Assembly (NCBI GenBank): GCA_003235605.1
Contig: QJVU01000003.1
Location: 1 to 8,146, forward strand
Source: Planctomycetota bacterium
Lineage (GTDB): Bacteria > Planctomycetota > UBA1135 > UBA2386
DNA length: 8,146 nt
Direction: 5' to 3'
Position 1 is the stretch's first letter. Each line of letters begins with the position of its first letter. Below are positions 1-6,824 of this stretch, one piece after another. The notes beneath the pieces were generated by a model. It was not told where the DNA came from. It worked only from the letters and a program-made list of their open reading frames with translations, and did no database searches. Made by a program: the position numbers and the translations under genes.

Positions 1-1353
1 GCCACACATGCTGCACTGCAACGTCTGCTGTCCTACGACCCGCGGATCCAGTCAATCTGCACGGTGGCTCCCCGGGACGATCGGCACGTCATTGTGCTGA
101 GCGTGACCCGGGAGCATGGGACCCGGCTCGCCGGCGCGCCCATCAAGCTGACCGAACAGGGCTACCGTGCCTTCCGCACAGGGCGCCCCACGACCGAGCA
201 AGGCCCAAGAACACTCGCCTACGTTCCGGTCTTCGGGTCGAACCAAGACGCCCTTGGGCTCTTGGTCGTCGAGACCGAGACGAGATCAACCGCTTCCGCC
301 GACGTCTGGATCCTGTTGGTGCTGCCGCTGCTTGTCGCGGCAGCCGCGGGAGTCTGGCTGACGATGCAATTTGCCAGGCCCCTGGCCAGGATCCAGTCGG
401 TCTTCTCGGATCGCGCTGCCGGCCTTCCCCAACCTCGGTCCATTGTCGAAGCAGCGGACTCGATCGGCGACCTCGTCGCGAGATTGAGCCACGATCGGCA
501 CGTGCTCGAGGCACAAGTGCGAGCCAACGCGAGGCACGCCAAGGAAACGAGCCAGGCAAGGGACGAGCTTGTCTCCAACACGGTGCACGAGCTGCGGGCA
601 CCGCTGTCGACGGTCATCGCGACCCTGGAGGTCCTGGACAACTTCAACGACGTGACCCAGGCGGAGAGAGCGGAGTTCCTTGCACAGGCCGCCGCGGCCT
701 GCCAACACATGCGGCTGTTGGTCAACGACATCATGGATTCGGCAGCCATGGAGAGCGGCACCTTCGCCGTCCAACCCGGCACCTGCTCGCTGAATGAGAT
801 CTTCCGCGCAGCAAGACGCGTGATGCAGCCCTCGGCGCTCGCCAGCAGAATCGAGCTGACCATCGAATCCTCCGACCCGGATATCCACGTCCACGCTGAC
901 CAGAGCAGGGTGCTGCAGGTCTTGTTCAACCTGATGAGCAATGCCATCAAGTACTCCGGCAGCGGTCGCATAGTGACCCTGCGCGCGACCGCCAACGAGG
1001 TGGCCGCAGTGATCGAGATAGAGGACGAGGGCGAGGGCGTGCCGTCAGCGGCGCGAGCGCACCTGTTCAGCAAGTTCGCGCGCCTGCCCCGCAGCCACCA
1101 GCGCGTTGTGGACAGCAGCGGGATCGGCCTCTACCTGTCCAAGCAGCTGGTCGAACTGATGAACGGCACCATTGGCCACCGCGGGCGGGACGGAGAGGGA
1201 AAGACCGGCTCGGTGTTCTGGTTCACCCTGCCCCTCGCCCACGGGCCGATCCGCGCCCAAGAGCCGGTCATCGCCCAGGAGCCGGTTGGGGACGGGGAGC
1301 CGGTCGCGCCTGTACGCGCTCCCCTGGAGCCAACCCTCGACGAGGGCACCTGA
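1..1353 (+). CDS. Sensor histidine kinase, 5' end cut by the window edge
   Basis: This is a membrane sensor kinase that autophosphorylates on histidine and passes the phosphate to a response regulator not seen here. The frame is open from base 1, so the GTG at 64 is probably internal and the true start lies to the left. Counting from base 1, residues 1-95 look like the distal part of a periplasmic Cache-like sensor domain. A hydrophobic membrane helix follows (about 102-122, VWILLVLPLLVAAAAGVWL), then a HAMP-like linker and coiled coil (125-185). The HisKA H-box is HELRAPLS with H196. The ATPase domain has an N-box (LMSNAIKYS, N314), a G1 box (DEGEGVP, 342-348), an F-box (LFSKFARL) and a G2 box (SSGIGLYLS, 372-380). 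All catalytic boxes look intact. The C-terminus carries a short EPV-rich repeat tail. The next gene starts 19 bp downstream on the same strand, but no partner regulator is encoded in the window. Class confidence is high; the signal sensed is unknown. Confidence 0.93.
   Translation, partial: ATHAALQRLLSYDPRIQSICTVAPRDDRHVIVLSVTREHGTRLAGAPIKLTEQGYRAFRTGRPTTEQGPRTLAYVPVFGSNQDALGLLVVETETRSTASADVWILLVLPLLVAAAAGVWLTMQFARPLARIQSVFSDRAAGLPQPRSIVEAADSIGDLVARLSHDRHVLEAQVRANARHAKETSQARDELVSNTVHELRAPLSTVIATLEVLDNFNDVTQAERAEFLAQAAAACQHMRLLVNDIMDSAAMESGTFAVQPGTCSLNEIFRAARRVMQPSALASRIELTIESSDPDIHVHADQSRVLQVLFNLMSNAIKYSGSGRIVTLRATANEVAAVIEIEDEGEGVPSAARAHLFSKFARLPRSHQRVVDSSGIGLYLSKQLVELMNGTIGHRGRDGEGKTGSVFWFTLPLAHGPIRAQEPVIAQEPVGDGEPVAPVRAPLEPTLDEGT
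1255..1308 (+). repeat. Three 18-bp tandem units in the kinase C-terminal tail
   Basis: Three consecutive 18-bp units (1255-1272, 1273-1290, 1291-1308) encode AQEPVI, AQEPVG and DGEPVA. The first two are close copies, and the third keeps the GAGCCGGT core. The repeat lies after the last conserved ATPase segment (VFWFTLPLA), so it extends a disordered proline- and acid-rich tail and should not disturb the kinase fold. It was found by reading the codons directly. Confidence 0.7.
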
Positions 1354-1372
1354 GCGGGATACGACAGATCGA

Positions 1373-2008
1373 ATGGCCACCCTCTGGGTGCTTCCGGTCT
1401 GCCTCCTGTTGTCTGCCTCCCTGCGGCCCCAGGATCGCTACAGCATCAGCCTCCCCGAGGGCTGGCGTCGGCTGACACCTGACGAGGTCCGCATCCTGCG
1501 CCCCAAGCTGCCCAGCGACCTGCGCGAGATGGTGTTGCCAGGCACCCTCGACCGCTTTGGACCGGTGGACAAGTGGCTTTCTGCCGGGTTCGACGGTCGT
1601 TGCCTGACGGTCGCCGAGAAGGAGGGTGAGCCGCCCGTCGACGCAGAGGGCCTGGCCAGGATCCGATCCTGGGTCGAGGCACACGGCACCTACGTTTCGG
1701 GAAAGCAGGCCACCGTTGGGCCCAACGGCCACCCGGTGCTGGAGGTGGTGAGCCGCAGGCCGCCCGATCGGTTCCTGGAGGTATACGCACCCACGGGCGG
1801 GAGGCTGATCATCTTCCAGTTCCGCGCCCATGAGGAGGACTTCGCCGCCGCGCTGCCCCTGTTCCGGAAGGCTCTCGGGACACTGGTCTTTGCCCGCGAG
1901 CCCAAGGGAGCGCCCAAGCTGTCCGATCGACTACAAAATGCCGCAATTGTTGGCGCCATCGTCGGGGTTGTCCTATTGGTACTCTACAAGTGGAGCAGGA
2001 AAACCTGA
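1373..2008 (+). CDS. Small exported protein with a C-terminal membrane anchor, family not recognised
   Basis: The product has 211 residues from the ATG at 1373. I chose this start because it begins directly with a signal-like hydrophobic stretch (residues 1-17, MATLWVLPVCLLLSASL) and lies just after the kinase stop; the same frame extends upstream only inside the kinase gene. A soluble domain opens with YSISLPEGWRRLTPDEV and has a later stretch, RLIIFQFRAHEEDF, followed by an amphipathic segment (LPLFRKALGTLVF). That pattern recalls PsbP/Mog1/DcrB-like alpha-beta sandwich proteins, which is weak inference only. A membrane helix closes the protein (about 190-205, AAIVGAIVGVVLLVLY) with a basic tail KWSRKT, so the body is predicted to face outward with a short cytoplasmic end. 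No clear Shine-Dalgarno precedes the ATG, so it may be translated by coupling to the kinase. The function is unknown. Confidence 0.8.
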   Translation: MATLWVLPVCLLLSASLRPQDRYSISLPEGWRRLTPDEVRILRPKLPSDLREMVLPGTLDRFGPVDKWLSAGFDGRCLTVAEKEGEPPVDAEGLARIRSWVEAHGTYVSGKQATVGPNGHPVLEVVSRRPPDRFLEVYAPTGGRLIIFQFRAHEEDFAAALPLFRKALGTLVFAREPKGAPKLSDRLQNAAIVGAIVGVVLLVLYKWSRKT

Positions 2009-2046
2009 GGGGCGGCTCTGTTCGCCACCATGTGTGAACCATTTGT

Positions 2047-3552
2047 GTGAGTCGGAATCCCCCGGTCTCAGCAGTGCAGACAAACCGACGGATCAACAAA
2101 AGCCTCTTCGCCGCCGGCATGCAGTGCGCAAAGCGGCTCTTTCTGGAATACCACCGGCCGGACGAGATACCCGAGCCGACCGTGGGGCGTCAGGCCCTCG
2201 TCGCGGCCGGGGAACAGCTCCTTGCACTCGCCCGTGAGCGGTTTGCGAACGGCAGGACCGTCGACGCCGACGACCCCGTCCAGGCCGCCGAGCAGACGGG
2301 TGAAATCCTGAGCCAGGGGGAGGGCGCTGCGATCTTCAACGCCGCCTTCGTGGCGGACGACGCAGAGGTGCGGTGCGACATCGTGCTGCCGACCGGCACT
2401 GGGCAGCTGGACCTCTTCGAGGTAAAGGCCGGCACCAAGGTGAAGCCCAGGCATATCCAGGACTTCGCGTTTCAGGTCCTCGTCATCGAAGCCTGCGGGT
2501 ACAGGGTCCGCAACACCAGCATCGTGCACCCCAGCTCGGACTACTTGCATGACGGCGGCAAGGACCTTCCCCTGGACAAGCTCTTCAAGAGCATCGACGT
2601 TTCGGCGAAGGTCCGGAAACGGCTGGCGGCTGCCCAAGCCTGCCTCGACAACTACCTCACCGTGGTCACCGACGAGACGACTCTGGACCTGCCGATGGGA
2701 ACCTGGTGCACGGCGCCGATTCCCTGCCACTTTCTCGAGGCCTGTCGCGCGGAGGCCGCAGCCCACCCGCTGCTGGAGCTCCCGGACGTGACAAAGGCCC
2801 TGGAGAGTGAGCTTCACCAGGAAGGCATCGAGGACCTGGAGCATCTGGACGAGAGACGCCCCGGCCTCACACTGATCCAACGACGCGCGCTGCGCAGCGT
2901 GACCCGGGGCGAGATGGTGCTGGAGCCCGCCGCGTGCAAGATCCTGGAGAGCGCAGAGCTCCCGGTTGGCCTGATTCACGTGGACTATGCCCTGCAAGTC
3001 ATCCCTCGTTTCAGCAACAGCCGGCCATGGGAGCACGTGCCGTTCCAGTGGAACGCTCGTATCGTTCACGAGGACGGCACCGTGGGCGAGCAACATTGGC
3101 TGGCAGACAGCAAGGATGACCCGCGGCCGGGGTTCATTCGCAGCCTGGCGAAGTGCGCCGAGCGATGCGAGACCCTGGCACTCTACGATGACCGTCTGCA
3201 AGGAGTCTTGAGGCAACTGCTCGAACAGCTACCCGACGAGAAGTCCCAGGTGCGTTCCCTGCTGCACGTGCCGACCCTCGCAGTGGATCACGTTGTCCGG
3301 ACGGGCATCTACCACCCGGAGTTCCGTGGCAGCTTCGACTTCGAGGTCGTGCTGCGCGCCCTGGCGCCGGAGCTGGACCTGGATGCGTTGCCGATCCGGA
3401 CGCCAGCCGAGGCCACCGCCGCCTTCCAACGACTGCTGCAGGGGCGCACCCGCGCGCCCACCCGACAGCAGCTCAGCTCCCAGTTGGCGGAATTTGGTGG
3501 CCTGCGGGGCCAGGGGCTTTGGCATTTGTGGGATCTGGCGCAGAGGGCATGA
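2047..3552 (+). CDS. DUF2779 protein: Cas4/RecB-like Fe-S nuclease fused to a degenerate DEDD-exonuclease-like domain
   Basis: The product has 501 residues from the GTG at 2047; a GTG at 2074 is an equally possible start (in-frame stop at 2035-2037, no clear ribosome site). The N-terminal half resembles Cas4/RecB-type PD-(D/E)XK nucleases: C27 (MQCAKRLFLE), D111 (RCDIVLP), E125-V-K127 (LDLFEVKAG), then HIQDFAFQVLVIEACG (136-151). C221, C227 and C233 are spaced CX5CX5C, so with C27 they can bind a 4Fe-4S cluster. The C-terminal half matches the DUF2779 pattern: VPFQWN (331-336), DPRPGFI, and YHPEFRGSFDFEVVLRALAP (422-441). Its DEDD catalytic positions look lost: the usual DFE reads DYA (313-315), and the final YCxxDTxAM motif is absent (residues 481-490 read AEFGGLRGQG). 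The gene follows the anchored protein by 38 bp, and its last 80 bp overlap speA on the other strand. It is probably a DNA-processing enzyme; its biological role is unknown. Confidence 0.82.
   Translation: MSRNPPVSAVQTNRRINKSLFAAGMQCAKRLFLEYHRPDEIPEPTVGRQALVAAGEQLLALARERFANGRTVDADDPVQAAEQTGEILSQGEGAAIFNAAFVADDAEVRCDIVLPTGTGQLDLFEVKAGTKVKPRHIQDFAFQVLVIEACGYRVRNTSIVHPSSDYLHDGGKDLPLDKLFKSIDVSAKVRKRLAAAQACLDNYLTVVTDETTLDLPMGTWCTAPIPCHFLEACRAEAAAHPLLELPDVTKALESELHQEGIEDLEHLDERRPGLTLIQRRALRSVTRGEMVLEPAACKILESAELPVGLIHVDYALQVIPRFSNSRPWEHVPFQWNARIVHEDGTVGEQHWLADSKDDPRPGFIRSLAKCAERCETLALYDDRLQGVLRQLLEQLPDEKSQVRSLLHVPTLAVDHVVRTGIYHPEFRGSFDFEVVLRALAPELDLDALPIRTPAEATAAFQRLLQGRTRAPTRQQLSSQLAEFGGLRGQGLWHLWDLAQRA
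3473..3552. other. 80-bp convergent overlap of the DUF2779 gene and speA
   Basis: Both strands code here. The + strand gives residues 476-501 of the DUF2779 protein, and the - strand gives about residues 652-677 of SpeA. Each stop lies inside the other gene, so no room exists for an ordinary terminator between them and the two transcripts must be complementary at their 3' ends. In both proteins the overlapping part is the least family-like segment. Confidence 0.85.
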
Positions 3553-5506
3553 CCTCCGGGACCGCCGGGATCTCCAGCACGGACTCCCGTTCGCGCGAGA
3601 GGTAGGTGTAGCCGGCGAGGCCTTCATCGAACCGCTTCAGCAGCAGTGCTGAATCCTCCATGCACAGGTCTCCCTTCCGTAGGGCTTCTTCGGCCGCAGC
3701 GCGAACGCGACGGATCAAGTCACGTTTCTCGTAGCGAACGTAGCCCAACACCTCGTTGACGGAATCCCCTTCCACAACGCGGTCGATCCGGTATCCGAAC
3801 AGCTCGTCGAGGCTCACGTGAATGGCGGTGGTGTCGCCGAACAGATTGTGCAGGTCGCCGAGGATCTCCTGGTAGGCACCGACCAGGAACATGGCGAGGT
3901 AGTACGGTTCGCTCCCTGGCTCGTGTAGCTCGAGGGTTGCCTTCATGCCGCGGACATCTATGAACCGATCGACCTTGCCATCGCTGTCGCAGGTCAGGTC
4001 TGCAAGCGTTGCCTTGCGCGTGGGCTCTTCATCCAAGCGATGAATCGGCATCACGGGAAACAGCTGCTTGACCGCCCAATGGTCGGGCACCGACTGGAAG
4101 ATCGACAGGTTGCAGTAGAAGGTGTCAGCGAGGGAGCTCTCCAGGCCCGCCAGTTCCTCAGGGACCGGGTCCGTGTCCTTGGTAAGCGCATGCACCCGGT
4201 GACATATCGCCCAGAAGATGTTCTCGGCGAGAGCGCGTCCCGGCAGGTCCATGTAGCCGAGGTTGAAGAGGCTGTTGGCTTCCTCCTTCAGTTGCACGGC
4301 GTCGTGGTAGCTCTCGCGGCAGGTCTTCGGCGAAATCGATTGCCAGGTCTCGTAGAGCTGGCTGACCACGGGCTCGTCATGGTCAGCCGCACCGGGAGGA
4401 GGCGCGGCCATGGGTACGCGGGCAGTATCCAGCACGTCGAACACCAGGATGCTGTGATACGCCACCAGCGCGCGACCGGACTCGCTGATGATCACGGGAT
4501 GCGGGATGTCCTTCTCGTCGCAGGCCTTCTGGATGGCATCCACCACGTCGTTGGCATACTCCTGCAAGGAGTAGTTGGTGGAGGAGTGGGACGTGGTCTG
4601 TGAGCCGTCATAGTCCACCCCGAGGCCACCGCCGACGTCCATGTACCTCAGCCCGGCGCCCAGGTCATGGATCTCCGCGTAGATCCGCGTGGACTCCTGC
4701 AGTGCGCCCTTGATCGAGCCGATCGACGTGATCTGGCTGCCGACGTGGAAGTGCATCATCTCCAGACAGTCCAGCAAGTCGGCCTCGCGGAGCCGCTCCA
4801 CGACGCGAACCAGCTCCGAGGCAGTCAGACCGAACTTCGAACCGTCCCCCGCCGACTCCAGCCACCTGCCGCTACCCCGCGAGGTGAGCTTGGCCCGAAC
4901 GCCAAGATGCGGCCGCAGTTCCAAGCGCTGACTGGCGCGCAGGATCATCTCCAGCTCTGCGAACCGGTCGATGACGATGATCGCGTGGCGACCCAGGTTC
5001 TGCGCCAGGAGACAGGTCTCCACGTAGGTGATGTCCTTGTAGCCATTGCACACGATGATCCCGTCAGAATGGTCTGTCAGCGCAAGCGCGATCAGCAGCT
5101 CTGGCTTGCTGCCGGCTTCCAGGCCGAGGCGATAGGGACCGCCGAACTCCAACAACTCCTCTACCACGTCCCGTTGCTGGTTCACCTTGATCGGGTAGAC
5201 ACACTGGTAGCTGCCGCGGTAGCCACATTCGTCGATGGCGCGCTGGAAGCTGCCGCAGAGCTTGGTCACCCGGTCCTTCAGAATGTCCGGAAACCGCACC
5301 AGGAACGGCAACATGTAGCCGCGCTTCTGCAGGTGCTCCACGAGGTCATACAGGCTGATCGCCTGTCCAGAAGGACCCTGCGGGTGGACCACGATGTGGC
5401 CGGCTTCGTTAATGTTGAAATAGCCGTTTCCCCACGCCTGAACCCGATAGAGCTCGGCTGCGGCCGCCGTGGACCAAGCCTGGGGGTCTTGGGATTTGTG
5501 TTTCAA
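3473..5506 (-). CDS. speA: Biosynthetic arginine decarboxylase
   Basis: This PLP enzyme converts L-arginine to agmatine and CO2, the first step of agmatine-route polyamine synthesis, in the cytoplasm. The 677 residues are slightly more than the roughly 630-660 usual for SpeA. The N-terminus matches the family (AWGNGYFNINEAGHI). The PLP lysine is K107 in YPIKVNQQ. HVGSQ (254-258), DVGGGLGVDYDG (290-301) and ESGRA (342-346) form the barrel's cofactor site. CNLSIFQSVPDHWAV (465-479) and TCDSDG (505-510, C506) lie in the C-terminal beta domain and supply substrate and catalytic residues. The start is TTG: no ATG, GTG or other TTG lies between it and the upstream in-frame stop, and later starts would remove the conserved WGN segment. 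The conserved part ends near YTYL (633-636); the last 40 residues form a Pro/Ala-rich tail, most of it antisense to the DUF2779 gene. It is transcribed divergently from glyA. Confidence 0.97.
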   Translation of the reverse strand: MKHKSQDPQAWSTAAAAELYRVQAWGNGYFNINEAGHIVVHPQGPSGQAISLYDLVEHLQKRGYMLPFLVRFPDILKDRVTKLCGSFQRAIDECGYRGSYQCVYPIKVNQQRDVVEELLEFGGPYRLGLEAGSKPELLIALALTDHSDGIIVCNGYKDITYVETCLLAQNLGRHAIIVIDRFAELEMILRASQRLELRPHLGVRAKLTSRGSGRWLESAGDGSKFGLTASELVRVVERLREADLLDCLEMMHFHVGSQITSIGSIKGALQESTRIYAEIHDLGAGLRYMDVGGGLGVDYDGSQTTSHSSTNYSLQEYANDVVDAIQKACDEKDIPHPVIISESGRALVAYHSILVFDVLDTARVPMAAPPPGAADHDEPVVSQLYETWQSISPKTCRESYHDAVQLKEEANSLFNLGYMDLPGRALAENIFWAICHRVHALTKDTDPVPEELAGLESSLADTFYCNLSIFQSVPDHWAVKQLFPVMPIHRLDEEPTRKATLADLTCDSDGKVDRFIDVRGMKATLELHEPGSEPYYLAMFLVGAYQEILGDLHNLFGDTTAIHVSLDELFGYRIDRVVEGDSVNEVLGYVRYEKRDLIRRVRAAAEEALRKGDLCMEDSALLLKRFDEGLAGYTYLSRERESVLEIPAVPEVMPSAPDPTNAKAPGPAGHQIPPTGS

Positions 5507-5517
5507 GGTACGGTACC
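5507..5517. repeat. Inverted repeat touching the speA start codon
   Basis: The sequence GGTACGGTACC has arms GGTAC and GTACC around one central base. It ends immediately next to the TTG start of speA, in the place where a Shine-Dalgarno would normally sit. It could be an operator or a short leader hairpin. An 11-bp palindrome can also occur by chance. Confidence 0.45.
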
Positions 5518-5523
5518 CGGGGT

Positions 5524-5543
5524 GATGATCGACGATGATCGAC
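5524..5543. repeat. Two tandem copies of GATGATCGAC between speA and glyA
   Basis: Two perfect 10-bp copies (5524-5533 and 5534-5543) are followed by the related GACGATCC. A spacing of one helical turn would place repeated contacts on the same DNA face, as in some operators. The ATG at 5535 lies inside this repeat, which is one reason to prefer the later glyA start. No binding protein is proposed. Confidence 0.5.
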
Positions 5544-5560
5544 GACGATCCGGCTCCTCA

Positions 5561-5568
5561 TATAAATA
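5561..5568. promoter_or_regulatory. AT-rich TATAAATA box in the speA/glyA divergent region
   Basis: TATAAATA is a conspicuous AT-rich stretch in otherwise GC-rich DNA. Read rightward it resembles a -10 box for glyA, with a weak -35 candidate TCGACG (5539-5544) 16 bp upstream; transcription would then begin only a few bases before the ATG at 5580. Read leftward, TATTTA could serve speA with a leader of roughly 45-50 bases, but no good -35 is seen on that side. The box is real; its use is inferred. Confidence 0.4.
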
Positions 5569-5579
5569 GCGCACGACAG

Positions 5580-6803
5580 ATGACACTCCATAAAGACGAT
5601 CCTGAAATCGACGTCCTGCTCCAGCAGGAGCTGCGGCGCCAGGCAGGAACGCTGTCCCTGATCGCCTCGGAGAACCACTGCAGCGCGGCCGTGCGGGCCG
5701 CGTGCGCCAGTGTGATCACCGACAAGTACGCGGAGGGCTATCCCGGCGCCCGCTACTACGGCGGCTGCGAAGTGGCGGATCAGCTGGAGGACATTGCGCG
5801 CCACCGTGCGCTGCGGGTCTTCGTGGGCGCCGAGCACGCCAACGTCCAGCCACATTCGGGCACCACCGCGAACCTGGCAGTCCTGGAGACCCTCGCGGGT
5901 CCTGGCGGCTGCATACTGGGCATGGCCCTGAGCGCCGGCGGCCACCTCAGCCATGGCTACCCCAAGAGCCATACCGGCCAGATCTTTACGCCGGTGCAGT
6001 ACGGTGTGGACCCGGAAACCGGCCTGATCCGCTACGAGGAGGTGCGGGAGCTGGCGAAGGCACACCGCCCGAAGGTCCTGATCGCCGGCGCCAGCAGCTA
6101 CCCGCGCTGCATCGACTACGCCCTCATGGCCGAAATCGCCCGGGAGGCGGGTGCCCATCTGGTGGCCGACATCGCCCACCCGGCGGGTCTCATCGCCGGC
6201 GGCCAGATGCCCTCCCCGGTGGGGCACGCCGACGTCGTCACGATGACGACGCACAAGACCCTGCGGGGACCCCGCGGTGGTCTGATCCTGAGCACGGCCG
6301 CTCTGGCCAAGACGATCGACTCCGCGGTGTTTCCAGGCGCCCAGGGCGGGCCCCTGATGCACCAGATCGCGGGCAAGGCAGTGGCCTTCGGTGAGGCACT
6401 CCGGAAGGACTTCGAGGACTATGCCCGCCGCGTCGTGGCGAACGCCCGGCACCTGGCCGACTGCCTGCGCGAGTTGGGCCTCGTCATCGTCACCGGCGGC
6501 ACCGACAACCACATGGTCCTGGTGGATCTCCGCGCCACAGGGGTGACCGGCGCCGAGGTGGAGGACCGCAGCCTGAAGGCAGGTATCTCCCTCAACAAGA
6601 ACATGGTTCCCGGCGACAGCCGCCCCCCCAGGATCACGAGCGGCATCCGCCTGGGAACCGCCGCTGCGACCACCCGGGGCATGGGCCCGTCGGAGATGGA
6701 GGCCCTGGCAGACATCCTGGTGGAGCTCACCCGGGGCAGGGACCCGACCTCGTTTCGCGGCCGGGTCCAGGAGATCTGCGCCGCATTCCCCCTGCCTGCC
6801 TAG
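5580..6803 (+). CDS. glyA: Serine hydroxymethyltransferase
   Basis: This cytoplasmic PLP enzyme interconverts serine plus tetrahydrofolate with glycine plus 5,10-methylene-tetrahydrofolate, supplying one-carbon units. From the ATG at 5580 the product has 407 residues, normal for the family, and LIASEN falls at residues 27-32 as in typical bacterial SHMTs; a start at 5535 would add 15 unconserved residues. Key segments are KYAEGYPGARYYGGCE (49-64), QPHSGTTAN (90-98), GGHLSHG (120-126), DIAH (197-200), the PLP lysine K226 in TTHKTLRGPRGG, FPGAQGGPLMHQIAGKA, and SGIR (354-357, substrate carboxylate arginine). Several positions differ from the common pattern: SGTTAN for SGSQAN, AHPAG for AHVAG, GTAAATTRG for GTPA.TxRG, and GARYYGG for GKRYYGG. 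It is therefore a divergent but apparently catalytic GlyA. No Shine-Dalgarno is visible before the start, which fits a very short leader. It is divergent from speA and convergent with the secreted protein gene. Confidence 0.96.
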   Translation: MTLHKDDPEIDVLLQQELRRQAGTLSLIASENHCSAAVRAACASVITDKYAEGYPGARYYGGCEVADQLEDIARHRALRVFVGAEHANVQPHSGTTANLAVLETLAGPGGCILGMALSAGGHLSHGYPKSHTGQIFTPVQYGVDPETGLIRYEEVRELAKAHRPKVLIAGASSYPRCIDYALMAEIAREAGAHLVADIAHPAGLIAGGQMPSPVGHADVVTMTTHKTLRGPRGGLILSTAALAKTIDSAVFPGAQGGPLMHQIAGKAVAFGEALRKDFEDYARRVVANARHLADCLRELGLVIVTGGTDNHMVLVDLRATGVTGAEVEDRSLKAGISLNKNMVPGDSRPPRITSGIRLGTAAATTRGMGPSEMEALADILVELTRGRDPTSFRGRVQEICAAFPLPA

Positions 6804-6824
6804 CTGGCGTGGCAGGTCGGCTGG

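Noticed and set aside
219..1073. Minus-strand open frame (284 codons) opposite the histidine kinase
   Set aside because: The kinase boxes on the plus strand are unambiguous; the opposite frame has no independent support.
1172..1372. Upstream extension of the anchored protein into the kinase gene
   Set aside because: The extension would be a low-complexity Arg/Pro/Ser-rich sequence overlapping the kinase, whereas the ATG at 1373 gives a clean signal peptide.
2068..3216. Long minus-strand open frame (382 codons) opposite the DUF2779 gene
   Set aside because: It mirrors the codons of a recognisable family protein and shows no motifs of its own; long antisense frames are common in GC-rich genes.
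4667..5569. Plus-strand open frame (300 codons) inside speA
   Set aside because: It is the complement of conserved SpeA motifs, and its translation looks like a shadow frame.
5535..5579. Earlier ATG start for glyA
   Set aside because: It adds 15 unconserved residues and places the start inside the tandem repeat; the ATG at 5580 puts LIASEN at the usual position.
5409..6512. Minus-strand open frame (367 codons) opposite glyA and across the speA start
   Set aside because: It is antisense to clear GlyA sequence and its product has no recognisable domain.
6795..6816. CCTGCC/GGCAGG hairpin between glyA and the secreted-protein gene as a terminator
   Set aside because: The stem is only six base pairs with a ten-base loop, begins inside the glyA coding end and has no T-tract; too weak to call.
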